Positions 26,440-37,973 of a stretch of DNA of 64,000 bases are shown piece by piece (within the stretch, counting starts at the first letter, position 1; each line of letters opens with the position of its first letter). The position numbers and the translations under genes were made by a program. The DNA lies in the NCBI GenBank assembly GCA_025435555.1, contig JAIWWG010000009.1:496001-560000 (forward strand), given 5' to 3'. The notes under the pieces are model-generated. The model worked only from the letters and a program-made list of their open reading frames with translations. It was not told where the DNA came from and ran no database searches. The stretch comes from Chytriomyces cf. hyalinus JEL632 (lineage: Eukaryota > Chytridiomycota > Chytridiomycetes > Chytridiales > Chytriomycetaceae).

Positions 26440-27901
26440 ATGCTCGTTAGTGGAGGCAAGTTGAAACCGGCAAGTGCCGCAATCTATCCGAATTTATCGG
26501 TATTTATCAGATCGGCCGCGCCCAGCAGCGTAATGTTGTCGACAACCAACTCAGCGTATGCCTCGGTCACTATTCGAAAGACGGTCGTTGCGAATGGATC
26601 CATTCGAGCCATCTTCACGCCATATGTCCACTACTTCACAATCGCTCTCAGCATCAATGCTCTCATCATGATTCTTTCCATTCTCGGCCCTGTTAAACAA
26701 AGTCAAAATGACATGGCTCAATTCGCTCTCATCAATCTCGTGATCGCCACAGCTGTCAGGTCCGAGCTGCTGCTTTGGGGTCTTTATTGGCTGGTCACGA
26801 GTCTCTTTGCGTATTGGCCGTCACTGCAATTTCGACGCCACCTGGTTGCCTTGTTGGTGCGTTGAAAGCTCAAGTCCGGTTGCTGTATTTATTCATTTTT
26901 TTTTTAGCATTCCATAGGCGGCTTTCATTCCGGATGCGCAATCTCGGCAACCTTATGGACCCTCTATCTTGCAATCGACCAATGGAAACAAGACCTGCCA
27001 ATAGTTCTTCGAGTACTGGGAGTGACTCTGCCGTGTCTACTGGCTACCATTTGCCTGTTTGCCACCAAATTCGTCGCCATTTATTTCCACAACACGTTTG
27101 AACTCTCTCACCGCTTCCTCGGATGGACGGCCCTTTTTGTCACATGGGCTTATATCCTCCTTTCAGCTGCATACGATGACTCAAGCAGACAGTTCCACCT
27201 TTCAAACAGAGGTCCTCGCCTCAATGCTGAAAACTCTCGTCTCCATCCTCCTTTGCATCATTGCTGCGCCCTGGTTGACTGTCCGAAAAGTTCAAGTTGA
27301 GACCATCATCCTTTCTGCGCAAAAATCTGTCGTCCTCAAATTCAAAGGGGGTATTCAGCCGTGCTCTGCGAAGAATCTCTCGTTCACCCCTCCCCGAATG
27401 GCACGCGTTTGCAATTTTCTCTGGCGGCAAGCAAGAACCACACCACTACATGCTCGCAACCGTTCTAGGCGATTGGACCCAAAACCTTGTCACGAACCCA
27501 CTTGTACACTCGCCAATGTAAATTCACAGGCTTACCCTACCTCGCAAGACTGTATCGTAGAGGTGTTTGGGTGTTTACAGGAAGTGGCGCGGCGGTGGGG
27601 TTTTCCAGCCTACTTGAGAATCCCGACTGGGGCCTGATTTGGGTTGCCAACGATTTCGATGCCATGTTCGGCACTGAAGTTATGGAAAAGTTTCGGGGTT
27701 ATTGCGAAGCGGCATCGGTACGCGACTTTGGTTGATACCAAGGTCCTTGGTGGAAGGCCGGACTTGGTCAAAATGTCGGTAGATTTGTGCCGCGATATGG
27801 GGGCGGAGGTGTGTTTTGTTTCTTCCAACATCAATCGGGCTGTTCTGGACGCATGTCATGATGCAATTGTTATGGCGTTTGGTCCTACTTATGATTCGTG
27901 A
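26440..27901 (+). pseudogene. TmpA-like membrane flavin oxidoreductase, frame broken
   Basis: The order of blocks matches the fungal TmpA / NRPS12-type integral membrane FAD-NAD(P) reductases. It has membrane helices (YFTIALSINALIMIL, SIGGFHSGCAISATLW spliced across 26855-26905, then ELSHRFLGWTALFVTWAY), KVQVETIILSAQK, the flavin-site block SPLPEWHAFAIFSGG with GDWTQNL (27400-27490), WVFTGSGAA (nucleotide site, 27570), FGTEVMEKF, VDTKVLGGRPDLVKM (27740) and a C-terminal FGPTYDS like the GAIWDS ending of the family. These blocks lie in different frames. The frame changes near 27190, within a five-G run near 27345, near 27510 and near 27715, with no normal-sized introns between; GT..AG segments of only 25-28 bases exist at three of these places. 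Either the gene has decayed, the sequence holds indel errors, or micro-introns are used. Upstream start not certain. Confidence 0.6.
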
Positions 27902-28116
27902 AAAGGGGAGACGCTGCTTTCTTTCACTTGAACTTCCATAAATACCCCGACCTGCGTGCCAAAAAATTGTTGATCCGCTGGTTTGTTCACCTTCCATGTC
28001 CGTTTGCACATACAACCGAACGTTGGAGACAAAGGTTTTTCGAAATTCAAAGCATCCATGCGTTCGACACTTGGTAGTTGCATGGCATGTGAATTTTGAG
28101 AAAAGAATTCAAAAGC

Positions 28117-28187
28117 TCCCAGACGGGGAATTGAACCCCGGTCGCCGCCGTGAGAGGGCGGAATCTTAGCCACTAGACGATCTAGGA
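28117..28187 (-). tRNA. trnE(CUC): tRNA-Glu (anticodon CTC)
   Basis: A 71-base cloverleaf. The acceptor arms TCCTAGA/TCTGGGA pair with one T-G. The D arm is TAGTGGCTAAGA, the anticodon loop CTCTCAC carries CTC, and the T arm is identical to that of the tRNA at 21968. No intron and no encoded CCA. The anticodon reads GAG. Confidence 0.95.
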
Positions 28188-28412
28188 TGGTGATAACATC
28201 AAAAATAGATGCTATATAATCATATTTATGACATTTTGACAAATGAAGCGTCTTAGTTTAAGAAAGTCTTCGTGCTCTTGCTGTCATCTTGAACTTGAAC
28301 CATCTTTTTGATCATTCGAAAATATCCAAGAACAGCCTTGATGCGTGTGATGACCTCAGTTGACTTGCATTCACCCACCTTTTTTTTTTTTTTAAATTAT
28401 TTCCAGTCAAGA

Positions 28413-28691
28413 ATGGGCACAAAGCAAAAGCAACCCGCGAAAAAGCTTCCGCGAAACATTCAAAAGCGATGGAAAGCAGCGGCGACAAAAGAGGCGGCTG
28501 AGGAAGGCAAGTGGGCGGATCTCGAGATTGAGGAACTTGCAGCGCAAGACGAGACGGACTCTGGGACAATGAAAAAGAAGATGAAACCGTCGCAAATGTA
28601 TCGGGACGTTCTTCTCAAGCAGGTTAAGGAGGGTGGTGTTGAGAAGAAGGTTGCAGAGGTTGTCGGGGCGAAGAAAAGGGTCAAGAAGTAG
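28413..28691 (+). CDS. Small basic hypothetical protein (92 aa)
   Basis: MGTKQKQPAKKLPRNIQKRW opens a frame with a basic N-terminus, a middle acidic patch (ADLEIEELAAQDETDS) and a basic end (KKKMKPSQMYRDVLLKQV, ending AKKRVKK). The composition suggests a small nucleolar or ribosome-assembly factor, but I recognise no family. The ATG at 28413 lies eight bases after a poly-T tract plus CAG, so this may be the second exon of a spliced gene with the start upstream. No overlap with other genes; the tRNA-Glu(CTC) ends 226 bases upstream on the other strand. Confidence 0.5.
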   Translation: MGTKQKQPAKKLPRNIQKRWKAAATKEAAEEGKWADLEIEELAAQDETDSGTMKKKMKPSQMYRDVLLKQVKEGGVEKKVAEVVGAKKRVKK

Positions 28692-28972
28692 GCTGTTTAT
28701 AAATACTGAGAAATAAATAAATAAATCGAGCATAATTCACGCACTCGTGGATTTGAAGGGCAGAAAAAAAGACATGCGAAATGATGAAGGGGGCCAAGCA
28801 CCCGCTCAAAGGCGGCATACACGGACAATGAGCGGATCCGTGCAAGGAGCAGTTAATGGGCTAAGGGCATGGTGAGAGAATTCTCGTTTTGTGCCTTGTT
28901 CAGTCGTCCCCTGGGCTTTCCTTTGCTTTCTGTCTCGGCCTCATGCAATATGGCTCACCATGATTCACTCGA
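28692..28972. other. Intergenic, no gene seen
   Basis: 3' flank of the small basic protein and 5' flank of the CLC gene. An upstream CLC exon is possible, because CAG at 28990-28992 just before GTACGACGACATG could be an acceptor. Confidence 0.35.
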
Positions 28973-31681
28973 TTGAATGCAAACGAATCCAGGTACGACG
29001 ACATGAGTACGATTGACTGGCTGCAGGACACGCTCGTCGAGCGCGGTCGGGTGCGCGCCATGCGACTGTCGGCACAGTCGCAGCAACTCGACAGCGTGCA
29101 GGCGTGGCTGCTTGTCATCGCCGTTGCGGTTTCGACGGCGTCTGTCGCTGCTGCGGTCGATGTGGCGCAGACCTCGATGGCGTCGCTCCGAAGCGGATAT
29201 TGCTCCACGGCTGTTTTGAAGACACGAGACGCGTGCTGTAGAGGCGTGGGTCGATCCGAGGGCGTCTTCTCATCCCTCTCTTTGAGTTCAGGACCCTCAA
29301 ACTCGTCCATGTCAAACTGCAAAAACTGGATTAGCTGGGATATCGAATTTGGAAATCAAATCGACTTTGCCATCTACGTCTCGACCGCGCTGGTTTTTGC
29401 CCTGATTGCTGTCCTCATCACGAATATGTCTGTAGCTGTTGTCCAACTGGCTGGAGGTGCCACAAGAAAAACGTATCAGGCGTCTGGCTCCGGCATTGCA
29501 GAAGTTAAAACCATCTTGGGTGGATTTGTGATTCGCGGGTACTTGGGATTTCAAACTGGCATCGCGAAAGCTGTCGGATTGGTAACTCACCCTATTCTGG
29601 CATCTCTTGTGCAGATGATCTGAACATGTGTGACCCCACAGATATTTGCATTGGCATCTGGCATTTCGATAGGTCAGCAAGGTCCATTTGTACATATCGC
29701 CTGCGCTATCGGAAACATATATTCCCGATTCTTTCCAAAATACGCAACCAACGAAGGCAAAAAGCGCGAAATTCTTTCGGCAGCATCAGCCGCGGGAGTC
29801 AGTGTCGCATTTGCCGCGCCCATTGGAGGCGTTTTATGGAGCTTTGAGGAAGCATCGTATTACTTTCCAATGAAAACAATGTGGCGCAGTTTTCTATGCA
29901 GCTGTGTGGCAGCAGTGACACTTAAAATTTTGAACCCTTTTGGGAGTGGGCGGTTGGTGAAATTTCAGGTTGCGTATGAGCGCGATTGGCGTGATTTTGA
30001 ACTGATTCCATTTGCAATTTTGGGGGTGATGGGGGTGAGTTTCATTGAATATCTCATTAGACCGTTTCATTTCTCACCTTAAACCAAAGGGCCTATATGG
30101 CGCTTTATACATTCGCTTTACAAGCGCCGTGGAAAAGTTCAGAGCGTCGAAATTCAATCCGATTCATCCCGTGATAGATGTCTGCCTTGTCGCCGTTGTT
30201 TCTGCAATCGCAAATTACCAAAGTGAATGGTCACGTATGGGACTCAATGATCTTGTTGCTGTCATGTTTTCGGAATGCCGCGATGAAACTGATTTATACG
30301 GGATTTGCAAGTTAAGTTTGATGAAAATGATTACCTGTCGACACATTGCCCGTATTGACTCGATGCCTCTTTCTATCGGCAAAAAACGGTTGCAGTTTGA
30401 CAGATTTTCGCGGGTTACTTGTTGCCTTGATGAACTTGTTGCTGGTTAAATTCGTCTTGATCGTGTGGGCATTTGGGATTCGCGTGCCTGGCGGCGTTGT
30501 CACTCCCTCTATGGTTATGGGTGCAACTATGGGCAGAGTTGTCGGGATTTTGGTGCTTAAGTTTCAGCAGTTGAGTGGCACTTTCCATAAGTGATCCCTT
30601 TTGATCTAAAAACTAGTTGAATTCTTGTAGGGCCGTTTTGCACCCAGAATGCATCGAAAACAATGAATGCGTCACACCAGGTAACCATGTTCTTGGTAAA
30701 GATTTCGTGAAGCATGATCTCAATGAGCACAAAAAATAGGTGTTTATGCGATGGTTGGCGCGGCTGCAACTCTTAGTGGTGTGACCAGAATGACGGTCTC
30801 ATTAGTAGTGATTATGATGGAACTTACAGGAGCGTTAAAGTTGGTCTTGCCACTGATGGTTTGTGCATCTGCATCTATGGCATTTGCCTTCTAGTAGTCT
30901 TTCTCATCTTTGGTGGGGCAGGTTTCAATCATGATTGCAAAATGGACTGCTGACAGTTTCTCGCGCGATTCTGTTTTTGATGCAATCATTCGACGCAGAG
31001 GGTTTCCTTACTTGGATCATAAACGCGAGCATCACCCGCCGCGTGGAAAGGTTCCCGATTTGGGTCTTGCGGGAGACGTTGCGGAGTATGATCACGATGA
31101 GTGCTTTCAAATGAACACTCTGTACTCATTCCACGATTTGAATGCAAAATTGAGTTTGGCGAATCGGATGGACGATTGTGGGTATGCGATATTGGAAGGT
31201 CGGACGCTTGCAGGGTAATCAGGGTTTACGCGTTTAATTTATGGGATGTTGACTTGCTTCTTCAAGATATATATCCTACCAAGACCTTCAGCGGGTAACA
31301 TGCAGGATTGTTGAACAAGGTCAAGACGAAAAGCCATGCGTGTTTCGAACACCGAAAAACCATGAGATGCGCGTTTCGATGGCGTACTTCAAAAATTCAA
31401 ACACGCTTGTTGTGCCAAGCGACTTGACGCCGCTTCTTGCCAGGAATCGCGACTCGGAAACGGGCTCGTTTGATCCAACTGTCTCTGAAGATGAAATCGA
31501 CCTGACTCCCTGGACAGACCAAGCACCTCTTGTGCTTGCCGCATGTGCCAGCATGGATTTATGTTTGGAAGTGTTTATGAAACTGGGGTGCAAGACTGTG
31601 TGCGTGGTGGACTTTCCGGCTGGTGGCTCGTTTGTGGGATTGATTCACAAAAAGCGGGTCTTGGCGTGGTTGAATGAGTAA
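28973..31681 (+). CDS. CLC-family chloride channel/antiporter with Gln at the gating-glutamate position
   Basis: Intracellular-type CLC, related to yeast Gef1 and animal ClC-3/4/5. The N-terminus [12 protein letters not shown] matches the family's TIDW block; the ATG at 28973 is the first available, but an upstream exon is possible. Family motifs are [16 protein letters not shown] (Ser filter, about 29485), [15 protein letters not shown] (about 29655), [19 protein letters not shown] (29840) with the inner 'proton' Glu present, [16 protein letters not shown] (30480-30520), [19 protein letters not shown], and a cytosolic CBS pair ending [15 protein letters not shown] at 31681. The usual GKEGP is GQQGP here, so the external gating Glu is Gln. 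The codons CAG CAA are clear in the sequence. Neutralising this Glu in other CLCs uncouples proton exchange. At least seven introns; the frame is intact across those traced. Confidence 0.9.
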
Positions 31682-31791
31682 CGTTTTTGAGAACCGTTCA
31701 TTTTTTTTTTCTTTTATTGCATTATATTATTGCATGGCCTTGTCACGGGCGGTTTTATGGACGAGACATTTTAAATAAATCTAACCGTTAG

Positions 31792-34297
31792 ATGGCGACT
31801 GGCGACATCCGGAACAACATCTCGAAGCTGCAGAGCGAGCTCCGTGGGATGCATTACAGCGGATTGTTTGACGTCGAAGGGTGAGGGCTGCTTGTTGTTC
31901 TGTCAGCTCAAGCCGGGCTGACCGCCTCTCATACTCACCAACCAACACTCTTCAATACAACTAAACAACACTGAAATACAAACCTATACACACTTTTACA
32001 CTGTCGCTGATACAGTCTTGCAAACGGATCGCCGCAATCGCTGCTCCCTCTTCTCCATTTTGGCGTAGCTCAAAGCGGACTATTTGTCTCGGTCTCTGGA
32101 AAGAGCGACGCGCGCTTCGTCGAGACTTTATTTCTTGTCCTCCGAGACGTGTTTGCATACAAACCAGCGCTGAAGAAGGAACAGCTTCTTGCAAGAAAAG
32201 GCTTTGCCGAGAGAAAGATTCTGATGGCCATCGACGTGCTCCGGCTGATGAAGGGTCACGCCCAGGCCCATCTTCCACAGCGAGAGAAGAGCGCCGGTGC
32301 TGCCCAAGATGAGCCTGAACATGTCGACAATGCAGAGGATACTCCCAACGGACATCGGATCCACACAACAGCCGTACTGCAACCCAAACACGCGTTTGAC
32401 CCGGCTAAATACGCCTCATTTAGCATTCTGGACGAATTCAATGCAGAGTACAGTCAGCAGGAGGACTTGCCGCAGCCCAATCCGAGTTTACCAAAACTGT
32501 CGATGCAAACCCAGTTTAAACTCTTTGAATCCATGCCCTATCAGTCGTTGAACATGGACAAACCCCTTCAAGCCCACCCAGCCCATTTTAGTTCGTCCAT
32601 GCAACGCGACTTCGGTGTGAAGGAAGAAAAGTGGGCTCACTTTGCCGATACTATGCATTCTGGTACCCTTTTTTTTTTCCTTCGATTCTCCAACAAACCA
32701 AACTGACGTTCGAAGCAGGCTTGATCGTGGATCCAGAGTTTAGTTTTCACACTGACTCTCCATCCATGGTGCTCCCATCAATGAACAACGCGGATGTCAG
32801 TCAAAGCATCATTCATGAACCGCAAACACCTCCGAACCCTTCAATGCATCCATCTATACTCCACGCAAAAAATTTGCAAGACAATCATCACCAACAACAC
32901 CAGCCTATCCAAAGAAACCGCTTATCCATTCTGAAACACCATAATGCGCATGATATCTCCAAAGACCGTGTTGAACCACAGCCGCCTTTAAATCTTGCCG
33001 ACTTGAACGACCAATCGTCTGCAATGAAACGAATTGCGCAAAATCAGCAGCAACAAGTGCATATCCAAGATGTATCCAAGGACTCTGATTCTCCTCGTGA
33101 AATAGACGCTGACAGCGAGGAAGACCAACGGGTCGGGTTCTTGGCAAGTACCAGCGCAACTAGTGGAAGTAGAAGCCTAAACCTTGGGCACGGGGGTGTT
33201 GGGAGCGGTGCAGGCAGCAGTGACGCTGCAGCTCTCACAGCGGTTCCTGCTACAACTCGAATGGAGGCTGCAAGAAATCGTTGGAACAGTGCTGGGTTAG
33301 TGATGCCAGCCGGATATAAAGGGTCCAACAGCCATGGTAGCAGTGCGGCAGTTGGCTCTTCCATGAAAAGCGGAAAAGACGCGGGCGTCGGATCTAGTTT
33401 TGTAGCCGGATTAGGTACAGGTGTGGGAAACAGTGGAGATCGGGTGCTGGAATGGAGTGTTGGATCGCGCGAGTTTTTTAAGAATAAGGATACTCGGGAA
33501 GGAGGAGTGCATGAATCTGGTTCGCATGTGCGGAATGAATCTCCATCTTCAGCGCGACTTGAATCATTAGTAACGAATCTGATGGGCGTTGTTGCAAAGT
33601 TGCTTGAAAACCAGGAGAGCATCAAAGAGGTTTGAATTTGAATGAATTTCTTGTTGATGCGACGATGAAAGAGAGGCTGATGTTACCGAATATATAGGAT
33701 CTTTCTATTCTGAATGAGCGCTTAGCTCGAGTAGAAAGTGCAGCAACTGCAACGCAGACTGATCTTAAATCCTCAACCGTTGGACACTCACTTCCAGACG
33801 AATCTCGACACCCTCACAGTCTCACTGAAAGTACAACCACGCGACCGCTGCCGTTTTCAAATGCTGTTTCGACAGCATCCCGGAAACCTCGCCCACCCAG
33901 TCAGCTATGGCTAGAATCGAAACCGCCAACAGCGCGACCGCTACAATACGCTGATTTGAACGGCGAATGCCAATCAAATCAAAATCAACAACCGCCTGAA
34001 CAAGTTCGGGAAGAAGTTTTGGCAGAAGTGCGTACAGATCGTGAAACATTGCCAGCCATGCCTCCAACGGAACCCATTGGAATTCCATTGATGGAAATTC
34101 GGTCAAACGGGGCGAGTAGTATCGGTTTTGGAAAGGGGGCTTTTGCCTTATCCGGCCGAGAACGGCCCACGGGCGAGTATATTCGATCGGTGGAGGAGCG
34201 ACTGAAGGCCACGGCGGAAATTCTGCGAAAAGCAAAGCTTGGCCAGTCTGCTGGGTTGGATGGAACTGCTGATAGAGTGGGCGCGAAACTAAAATAA
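31792..34297 (+). CDS. CEP44: CEP44-like centrosomal/centriolar protein
   Basis: CEP44 binds microtubules and helps convert centrioles to centrosomes. The ATG at 31792 gives MATGDIRNNISKLQSELRG, which lines up with MATGDLKRSLRNLEQVLRL of human CEP44. After a roughly 130-base intron come LHFGVAQSGLFV, DARFVETLFLVLRDVFAYKP, LLARKGFAERKILMAIDVL (32080-32250), all in the CEP44 N-terminal domain order (LRDQFNYKP, GFAEWKIQIVCDIL). The rest is long and mostly disordered: Gln/His/Ser-rich with a coiled coil near LESLVTNLMGVVAKLLENQE (33560-33620) and PTGEYIRSVEERLKATAEIL near the end. Introns lie near 31881-32014, 32660-32718 and 33630-33700. Together with CFAP91 it implies centrioles and flagella. 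Confidence 0.85.
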
Positions 34298-34408
34298 ATG
34301 TGCATTTATAAACGATGTCTTTGGTGCTTATCAGACAGTGGCGAAATTGGCAGATGTCTGATTTTGCGCCTAAAAATAAAGTCCCTGAAGAAACAAAGTA
34401 ATCGTGGA

Positions 34409-37400
34409 ATGACTTCGGTGCAAGAAGTGCTTAAGACACGGGTCATCACCCAAGTCGTGACTCAGGTTCGCACGGTTGCATCCAAATGGAAGGTTGTCAT
34501 TGCCGACGCAATGGCCCGCAAAGTCCTTCATTCTTGCCTGAAAACCACAGATATTCTCGAACACAACGTCACGAGTTCGTACCTGTCTTTAGCTCCATTT
34601 TGATGTGTACGACCATCCCGACTAATTGGCTGCTCTTTAAAGTCGTTGAGATGCTCGAGCTCAAGCGCCAGCCCTTCCCGGATCTCGATGCAGTGTATCT
34701 TCTGGCGCCGACGCCCGACTCTGTCGAGCTGCTCATCGGAGACTATTCGAAGGGGAAACCGCCCTATGCAGCTGTCCACATCTTTTTCATCTCAGGTAAG
34801 CCAATGTCTTTCGTGCTTTCACTTTTTTTTTTTGCCAAGGGACTTTCGAAGGAGGTTGATGCCAATGCCCTTACACCAGCTCTTTCCGACACGCTCTTCG
34901 AAAAGATTCAAAAGTCCCCGATTCAGAAGCATGTTCAAACGCTCAAGGAACTCAACATGGACTTCTTAGGTTCGTACCCATCCCCTTAAGACCTCATTTC
35001 TAAGCAGGGTATCTGGGCTCCGACAACTGAATCGCAATTCCACAACAAAAAAAAATCCCTGTTCAGCAATCGAACCACAAGCTTTCTCGCTCGATCTTCC
35101 TCTATCTCTCCATGCAATTTTAAACGCTCAAACACCATCCCACCTCAATTACGAAATGACCCCTATCGCGAAACGAATCGTCTCCGTCCTCGCATCTCTC
35201 GGCGAATACCCATCCATCCGATACTACACCCCGCCCGCTGGAACTCTTACTCCAACTGCCAGCACCGGCCAACCAGTTGTTGAAAAACTGGCCCGCATGG
35301 TGCAAGACGAGCTGGACGAACTCGCGCGTGTGGACAAGAGCTTCCCTCCTGCGTCGCAGTATCAACGGGCTGTTTTGTTAATTGTGGATCGGGGTGTGGA
35401 TGTGGTGTCCCCGCTGTTGCATGAATTCACGTATCAGGCAATGGTGCATGATTGTTTGCAGTTGGAGGATGGGTCCAAGATTGTCAACAAGTTGAGTCCG
35501 CTTTGTAAGGATTTAATGCGAAAGAACTGACTGGCGAAATTGTGATTGTTTTTCCAGGCATGACGAAGGAAAGCTTGCAACATTGGATGAGAACGATAAA
35601 ATTTGGGTGAATATCGAATTCTGACCCTTCTCTGCAGACTCGAAAATACTGACCTCCCTCTTGCCGAGGCCAATTAGGTTTCTCAAAAGTACGAGCATAT
35701 CGCGGATGTTTTGCAGTTCATTGGTGAAGGTGTCAAGAAATTCACCTCTGAAAACAAGGCTGCAAATTTTGCTGCCGGCAACACGTGAGATAGCTTTTCC
35801 CCCTTTTTGCGCCTTCTGGGAAATGTCCAGAAATAATATTCAATTGCGACTCAGGCGAGGTGGAGACCAAATTGCTGCCATGAAGGAAACGTTGGGAGCG
35901 TTGCCTGAATTTCAAGAATTGAAATCGAAGGTGGGGCTTTTTTCTGCCGCTGGGTGTTTCGCGATTTCAGGAAACTGACCTGGCGACTGTTTTGGATTCC
36001 AATCAGTTTTCTTTGCATTCAAACATGTGCGCCGATATGATGGCGATTTTTGCGAAATATCAACATCAAGTTTTGTCAGGCACTGAGCAGGTAATTTGCC
36101 CTCGTTGTATTTAAAAAAAATGCAAACCAACTGAAACTTTCTTCGAAGAATCTGGTTACGGGAGAAGACAGTGACTTCAAACCTGTCAAAAACATTTCGC
36201 AAGCTGTCGAAGCTTTGCTGTCGAACAAATCTGTTTGGTAATATTTTGTGGCGACAGTCTTGGACAGTTTGTCAGCACTAATATTATTTTTCCTCCTCGC
36301 GCATGAAGCCATGAAGACAAACTCCGATTGTTGATGCTTCACATCATTTCGGCCGAAGGACTTCCAGACGAACAAAGACAGCGATTATTCGACATGGTTC
36401 GACTCAAGCCGGACGAATATCAGGCCGTTACAAACCTTGCAGTGCTGGGAGTGAAACTTTCGGAAAGCATTTCGAACCGCGGAGGCGATAAAAAAAATCC
36501 GTACGGTTCTGCCAGTCTGAAGGGAGGTCGGGGGCGGGTGAAGGACGTGAAATTTGAAAATAGCCGCTACATTCCGATTGTAAAGCATATTCTGGAGGTG
36601 AGGCTGGCTGTTATTTGAGTTTCTTCAGACTGATCACCTGTATTAGGATCAAGCGAAAAACGCTGTAGACACTGGAGTGTTCCCCTGGATTAAAGAACCA
36701 CCCCCAAGCAGCGGCGTAAAAATGGCCTCGACTCTTGGACGCGGGGCGAGCACCAGCAGTCGTTCTGGAGACGATGAAGGCGGGTCCATTCAACGGACAA
36801 AACCATCCTGGGCAACCGCTCGAGCTGCGGCGGCAAATCGGGCGGCCACTTCTTCTTCTTCTTCTTCAACCGCTTCTGGACCCATTGGAAACAAGCGACC
36901 TGTGCTGGATCCTGCTGTGCTTCGTGCGAACGGTCCCCGGATAATCCTGTTTATTCTTGGAGGAATGACCCATGCCGAGATGCGTGCAGCGAATGAAGTG
37001 ATGGTGGATACTAAGCGGGAAGTTTTCATTGGTATGCCATCTCTGACCATATGTGTGCCATTGTATGAAACTGATGAACTGTTTCTGCACAGGATCAACA
37101 CACATTATCAATCCACATTCCTTCCTGGATTCGTTGAAGACACTGCACAAAGCACGCCCACCGCCACTAAAAACCCCTTTCCCATACGACGCTAAACCCG
37201 AAGCAAAACCCGAACCTCCGACCGTATCCCGCAGTAAATCGTCGAATGGAGGAAGCAGCAGCCGAAACAAAAGCAAAGACCGCCATCGCAGCGAATCAGA
37301 CCGTCGGGGCGGCAATGGCGGATATGATGAGATTGAGTCACGGTCAAAGAGTCGAAGGGACGAAGGCGGGCGTGGAGGAGGAGGAGACCGGTATGACGAC

Positions 37401-37847
37401 CGGGATCGGGACCGGGATCGAAGAAACGATGACCGTGGTGGTCGTGGGGGCGGTGGTAGTACTCCGTCACGGAGCGGGAGTTACCGGGAGGAGGAACGAC
37501 CACGCGGTGGTGGCAGTAGTCGTGATGATGATCGCGGACCATCGCGGAACGGATCACGGAATGGCAATTACGAGGAGCGATCTTCGGGATCAAGGGGAGG
37601 GTATCGTGACGACGATCGAAGCGCATCATCCTCAGGAAGGGGGTACCGAGACGATGATCGGGCTGCATCTAAAAGTGGGAGGAGTGATCGGTATCCACCT
37701 CCCACGGGACCCCCAAGGGGCAAATCTCGTGATAGAAATGGAGGCAGTTCCAGAAGTGGAAAGAGGGAAGATATTTCTGATCGAATGGAGCAGGTGTCTC
37801 TTGACCAGCCAGACAAGACAAAAAAGAAGGGCTGGTTTGGCTTCTAA
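34409..37847 (+). CDS. SEC1: Sec1/Munc18 protein (SEC1) with RG/RS-rich C-terminal tail
   Basis: Sec1/Munc18 proteins clasp syntaxin and SNARE bundles to drive exocytic fusion at the plasma membrane. The ATG at 34409 opens MTSVQEVLKTRVITQVV. Then KVVIADAMARKVL, FPDLDAVYLLAPTPDSV, FSLDLPLSLHAI (about 35090), VLLIVDRGVDVVSPLLHEFTY (about 35370), KYEHIADVLQFI, LRLLMLHIISAEGLP (36325), YIPIVKHILEDQAKNAVD and FILGGMTHAEMRAANEV (36950) all follow the SM-protein order. After THIINPHSFLDSLKTLH there is a roughly 215-residue tail dense in Arg, Gly, Ser and Asp (RDDDR, GGYRDDDR, SRSGSYRE types), ending KKGWFGF at 37847. Fungal Sec1 proteins often have a basic tail, but this length is notable. About ten introns of 50-110 bases were seen. 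Confidence 0.93.
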
Positions 37848-37973
37848 AAAAATGCTGGGCTTCATCGTTAACAATGCCGTGCGCTTTTCAAACAACCCAG
37901 TGGAATATATATGCTCCCATTTTTGTCATATTTAAATCTCGATTTATCAAATCCAAGGACGAACAAGAAATGT

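Noticed and set aside
37246-37935. 229-codon plus-strand frame and 158-codon minus-strand frame over the Sec1 tail
   Set aside because: They arise from repeated Arg/Gly/Asp codons of the real tail read in other frames.
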